Of a stretch of 64,000 bases of DNA, positions 61,289 to 64,000 are shown piece by piece. Every line of letters begins with the position of its first letter. Within the stretch, counting starts at the first letter, position 1. The DNA comes from Spirosoma profusum (lineage in GTDB: Bacteria > Bacteroidota > Bacteroidia > Cytophagales > Spirosomataceae), in contig NZ_JACWZY010000016.1 in NCBI RefSeq assembly GCF_014699005.1, positions 1-64,000 of the forward strand. The letters run 5' to 3'. A model generated the notes under the pieces. The model saw only the letters and a list, made by a program, of their open reading frames with translations. It was not told the origin of the DNA and did not search any database. Made by a program: the position numbers and the translations under genes.

Positions 61289-63754
61289 ATGGTCCACACA
61301 TTTCTACCTGTTCAGTTTCTGAGTTATGCCAAGCCTGTAAAACAATACGTATCAATTGCCATTCGAATTGCCTTTTTTGTATTGCTGAGTCTGTCTGGCA
61401 GGGCGCAGAATTACACTGTCACTACAACGATGGATGGTACGTCTGCCAGCGGTACGGTGAATTTAAGAGGAGCAATACTAGCCGCTGATGCAGCAGGCGG
61501 CTCGCATACGATTACTGTGCCCGCCGGAACTTACAACCTTACTTTAGGGGCCATTGTATTTGGCAATAAGGCACAGAATATAATCATCAATGGTGCCGGC
61601 CCCAACAGTACCATTATTAATATGGCTGGTACAGGTAACAATCAGGATCGCATTTTTATGATTAATCCACCTGGTACAATCTCGAATATTCAAACCAGTA
61701 TCACAGGTATCAAATTTACCAATGGTCGCCTGAAATCAGATACGTTCGGCGGTGGCGCCATCGTTGCAGGTGGTCCAACCAATACGTTGACCCTGACGAA
61801 CTGTGTGTTTCAAAATAATATGATTGACCCTACTGTAGCGGGTTCGACAGGCGGTGGGGCTATCGCTTTTACGTTCGGTGGCACTTTGTCCATTGATCAA
61901 TGTACGTTTACCGGTAACTCGGTTTCTACGAATGCGAACGCGGGTGGTGCTATTAACTTTTTTGCCTACAGCTCCAGTATTAATAATGTATACACATATC
62001 CGAATGGCACCTTATCGATCACGAATAGTACATTTAGTAATAACTCAGTAGGGACAAATGGTCAGGGTGGAGCGATTATCGTTGCGGCACAAGGATACTC
62101 AGCGAGTAATCCACCTATCCCGACTTTATCCATTTCGATTACTAAAAATAACTTTATCAGTAACAGTGCTCCAGGCGCAAACGGGTGGGGTGGTGCTATT
62201 TTAGCGACGAACTCATTCAGCCCTACTAATACATTCGCTATCAACTATAACCGCTTTGTGGGTAATACGTCCGGAAGTGGTAATGGCAGCGCGTTGTTTA
62301 TGACAGATACGCAGGGCAGTGTCAATGCGGCCAACAACTGGTGGGGTTGTAACGGGGGACCTGCCAGTTGCAACGATAAAGCTTATCGCATTACGGGTAG
62401 CAGTTCGGGCGTATTAACCACAACACCTTATCTGCAACTACGTACTACGGCCGCCAATAATTCTGCCTGTACGGGCAATGGCGTCGGCATCAGCGCGGGT
62501 TTTACGACGAATTCAGCAGGGACAGTTATTGCCGCCAGCAACCTATCTGCCTTTACGGGGGTGTCTATTAGTTTCACACCTAGCTTGGGCAGCATTTCCA
62601 ATGCACAGTCTACAATTCAGAGCAATGGATTAGCTACTGCTACGTTTACAGGCAATAGCGCAGGAAATGCTACAGTAAACGCTGCGACCGATAACGTACC
62701 ATCAAATGATGCAACGGCCAGAGCTTCGATTATCCTTAATGCCGGACCAACCTTTAGCGCACAGCCAGCTACGGTGGCTACCTGTGTAGGTGGTACGGCT
62801 TCCTTCTCTACGACAGCCAGTGGAAGCGGTAATCTAACTTTTCAATGGTATAAAGGCGCTACGTTACTCAGCAACGGGAATACGGGCAACGGCTCAACCA
62901 TCGCTATTACGTCCACTGCCACTACGTCCAAATTGACTTTTACCAACGTCGGTGCGGGTGACGCTGCAACGAATTATTCGGTAAAGGTAACGTCAGGTAA
63001 TTCCTGTACGGCTAGCTCATCAAACGCTACACTCACGGTCAATTCTCCACCCAATGCTACGTTGGTGAACAACGGCCCTTTGTCGTGCTCTATGACCAGC
63101 GTAACGCTAACTGCTTCGGGTGGTATAAATTACGCTTTCTCGGGGCCTGGACTTAACCAAAACGGTGCTACGTCTACAGCCGTAGTCAGCCAGACGGGTA
63201 CGTATTTGGTGGTTGTGACAAACGCCAGCGGTTGTAGTGCTACGTCTCAGACCAGCGTCACTCGTCTCAATCAGCCATTGGCGGGAATCACACAGCAGCC
63301 GGCCGCCAGTTCCGTCGTTTGTGAAGGTAGTGCGGTTACGGTGTCGGTCAGCGCGTCAGGAACGGTGAGCACGTATCAATGGTACAAAGATGGTGCTGCC
63401 ATTACCAACGTAGCGTCAGCCACTACTGCTACGTTGACCCTGCCTGCGGTAACTACTGCGAATAGTGGGTCTTACTCGGTAGTCGTGACAGGTGCCTGTA
63501 ATTCAGTTACCTCAGCCGTGTTTAGTCTGACGGTCAATGCCAGTACGGGTGGGATGTATACGCTTAAAACGGGCAATTGGAATGATGTTAGTGTCTGGTC
63601 CTGTAATCGATTGCCCTTAAGTACTGATCTGCTACAGATAAAGCATGTGATTACTATTCCAGCCAGCTACGTTGCCAATGCGAAGAAGATTAGTTTCGAT
63701 CTGAACCAGCGCTTGATCTATGGTTTGGGTGGGAAGCTTACGCTCACGCCATAA
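61289..63754 (+). CDS. Secreted beta-helix / Ig-like protein, paralogue of the element-borne protein
   Basis: An 821-residue exported protein; the hydrophobic signal is internal (residues 21-40, ending SGRAQ), so the true start may be a later codon. A right-handed beta-helix region (about 45-330) has rungs such as GGGAIAFTFGGTLSIDQCTF and FSNNSVGTNGQGGAIIVAA. Ig-like domains (FQWYKGATLLS; YQWYKDGAAITN) follow, then the C-terminal domain TGNWNDVSVWSCNRLPLSTD, shared with the protein at 29490-33476. Surface adhesin-like. Confidence 0.85.
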   Translation: MVHTFLPVQFLSYAKPVKQYVSIAIRIAFFVLLSLSGRAQNYTVTTTMDGTSASGTVNLRGAILAADAAGGSHTITVPAGTYNLTLGAIVFGNKAQNIIINGAGPNSTIINMAGTGNNQDRIFMINPPGTISNIQTSITGIKFTNGRLKSDTFGGGAIVAGGPTNTLTLTNCVFQNNMIDPTVAGSTGGGAIAFTFGGTLSIDQCTFTGNSVSTNANAGGAINFFAYSSSINNVYTYPNGTLSITNSTFSNNSVGTNGQGGAIIVAAQGYSASNPPIPTLSISITKNNFISNSAPGANGWGGAILATNSFSPTNTFAINYNRFVGNTSGSGNGSALFMTDTQGSVNAANNWWGCNGGPASCNDKAYRITGSSSGVLTTTPYLQLRTTAANNSACTGNGVGISAGFTTNSAGTVIAASNLSAFTGVSISFTPSLGSISNAQSTIQSNGLATATFTGNSAGNATVNAATDNVPSNDATARASIILNAGPTFSAQPATVATCVGGTASFSTTASGSGNLTFQWYKGATLLSNGNTGNGSTIAITSTATTSKLTFTNVGAGDAATNYSVKVTSGNSCTASSSNATLTVNSPPNATLVNNGPLSCSMTSVTLTASGGINYAFSGPGLNQNGATSTAVVSQTGTYLVVVTNASGCSATSQTSVTRLNQPLAGITQQPAASSVVCEGSAVTVSVSASGTVSTYQWYKDGAAITNVASATTATLTLPAVTTANSGSYSVVVTGACNSVTSAVFSLTVNASTGGMYTLKTGNWNDVSVWSCNRLPLSTDLLQIKHVITIPASYVANAKKISFDLNQRLIYGLGGKLTLTP

Positions 63755-63809
63755 TCGAAATGATACGTTGTCATTATGGCGGCTTAGCCACAATCCAGTT
63801 ATTTGCCCT

Positions 63810-64000
63810 TTACAAACAATCTACATCGGCTATGATGCTGACCTGGCGTAAGCCTTTGTCGGTCAGGATGTCGTTGATACGTTCCTGAATATAACTCTTA
63901 ACGGCTTTGACATTTACTTTATCGCGTTCAATCTTGACTAGAATATCGAACAGAAACTGATTTCGGATGCGCTCGACCAATGGTTCTTCCGGTCCCAGAA
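63810..64000 (-). CDS. priA: Primosomal protein N' (PriA), C-terminal end
   Basis: Read directly: an open frame on minus enters from the window edge and ends at TAA (63810-63812). It encodes LGPEEPLVERIRNQFLFDIL, then VKSYIQERINDILTDKGLRQ and ends IADVDCL. This matches the C-terminal domain of PriA, the restart helicase. The rest lies outside the window. Confidence 0.8.
   Translation of the reverse strand, partial: LGPEEPLVERIRNQFLFDILVKIERDKVNVKAVKSYIQERINDILTDKGLRQVSIIADVDCL

Overview
The window is a chromosomal segment of a Bacteroidota bacterium, most likely a Spirosoma-like member of the Cytophagia. This is inferred from the TAnnTTTG-type -7 promoter elements, the gene order of the S10/spc/alpha ribosomal cluster (no adk between secY and map, carA after rplQ), the protein types (bacillithiol-type YtxJ, KdtA, DUF4142, secreted beta-helix/Ig proteins sharing one C-terminal domain), and weak or absent Shine-Dalgarno sequences.

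Layout. (1) 1-15.7 kb: a nearly complete S10-spc-alpha ribosomal protein supercluster, all on +, from the end of rplC to rplQ, including secY, map, infA and rpoA. Several members carry lineage-specific extensions: an RGG-like Gly/Arg tail on S3, an Ala/Pro/Glu N-terminus on S17, and a helix-hairpin-helix domain fused to L17. (2) 15.7-25.3 kb: carA, a 1330-residue UPF1-like SF1 helicase, a TerC-family membrane protein, a family 2 glycosyltransferase, a type III polyketide synthase and a divergent UbiA-type prenyltransferase. (3) 25.4-25.6 kb: tRNA-Gly(GCC) and tRNA-Leu(UAA).

(4) 25.6-50.25 kb: an integrated mobile element of about 24.6 kb inserted in the 3' end of tRNA-Leu. A 22-bp direct repeat of the tRNA 3' end (25595-25616 and 50225-50246) marks the ends. 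A tyrosine recombinase lies next to the right end, and an 11-bp-period ACTGTAAC doublet lies just inside each end as a candidate integrase arm site. The element carries an excisionase-like HTH protein, a primase-like protein, an SF3-type helicase, small phage-like regulators, a tail assembly chaperone pair with a probable programmed -1 frameshift, and a tape measure protein. I see no capsid, portal or terminase gene, so it looks like a phage satellite or a decayed prophage. Its left part holds cargo (DUF4142, LytTR regulator, a large secreted beta-helix/Ig protein, a 48-bp-repeat secreted protein, a lipoprotein) plus an IS3 copy and an IS200 copy. Between the replication and tail modules lies a non-coding stretch of about 1.6 kb (42.2-43.8 kb) with some 20 different short direct-repeat doublets of 10-11 bp period. 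This is the most unusual structure in the window.

(5) 50.5-64 kb: housekeeping genes (cystathionine beta-synthase, a frameshifted Uma2 gene, rsgA, kdtA, ytxJ-like, folB, a DivIVA-domain protein, a WD40 protein, a phosphopantetheinyl transferase, pyruvate kinase), a second secreted beta-helix/Ig protein, and the C-terminal end of priA.

Two genome-scale patterns also stand out. The hexamer CTACGT/ACGTAG is strongly over-represented in the resident chromosome but near expectation in the mobile element. Many intergenic spacers hold inverted repeats whose arms are built from short tandem near-repeated words, different at every locus.
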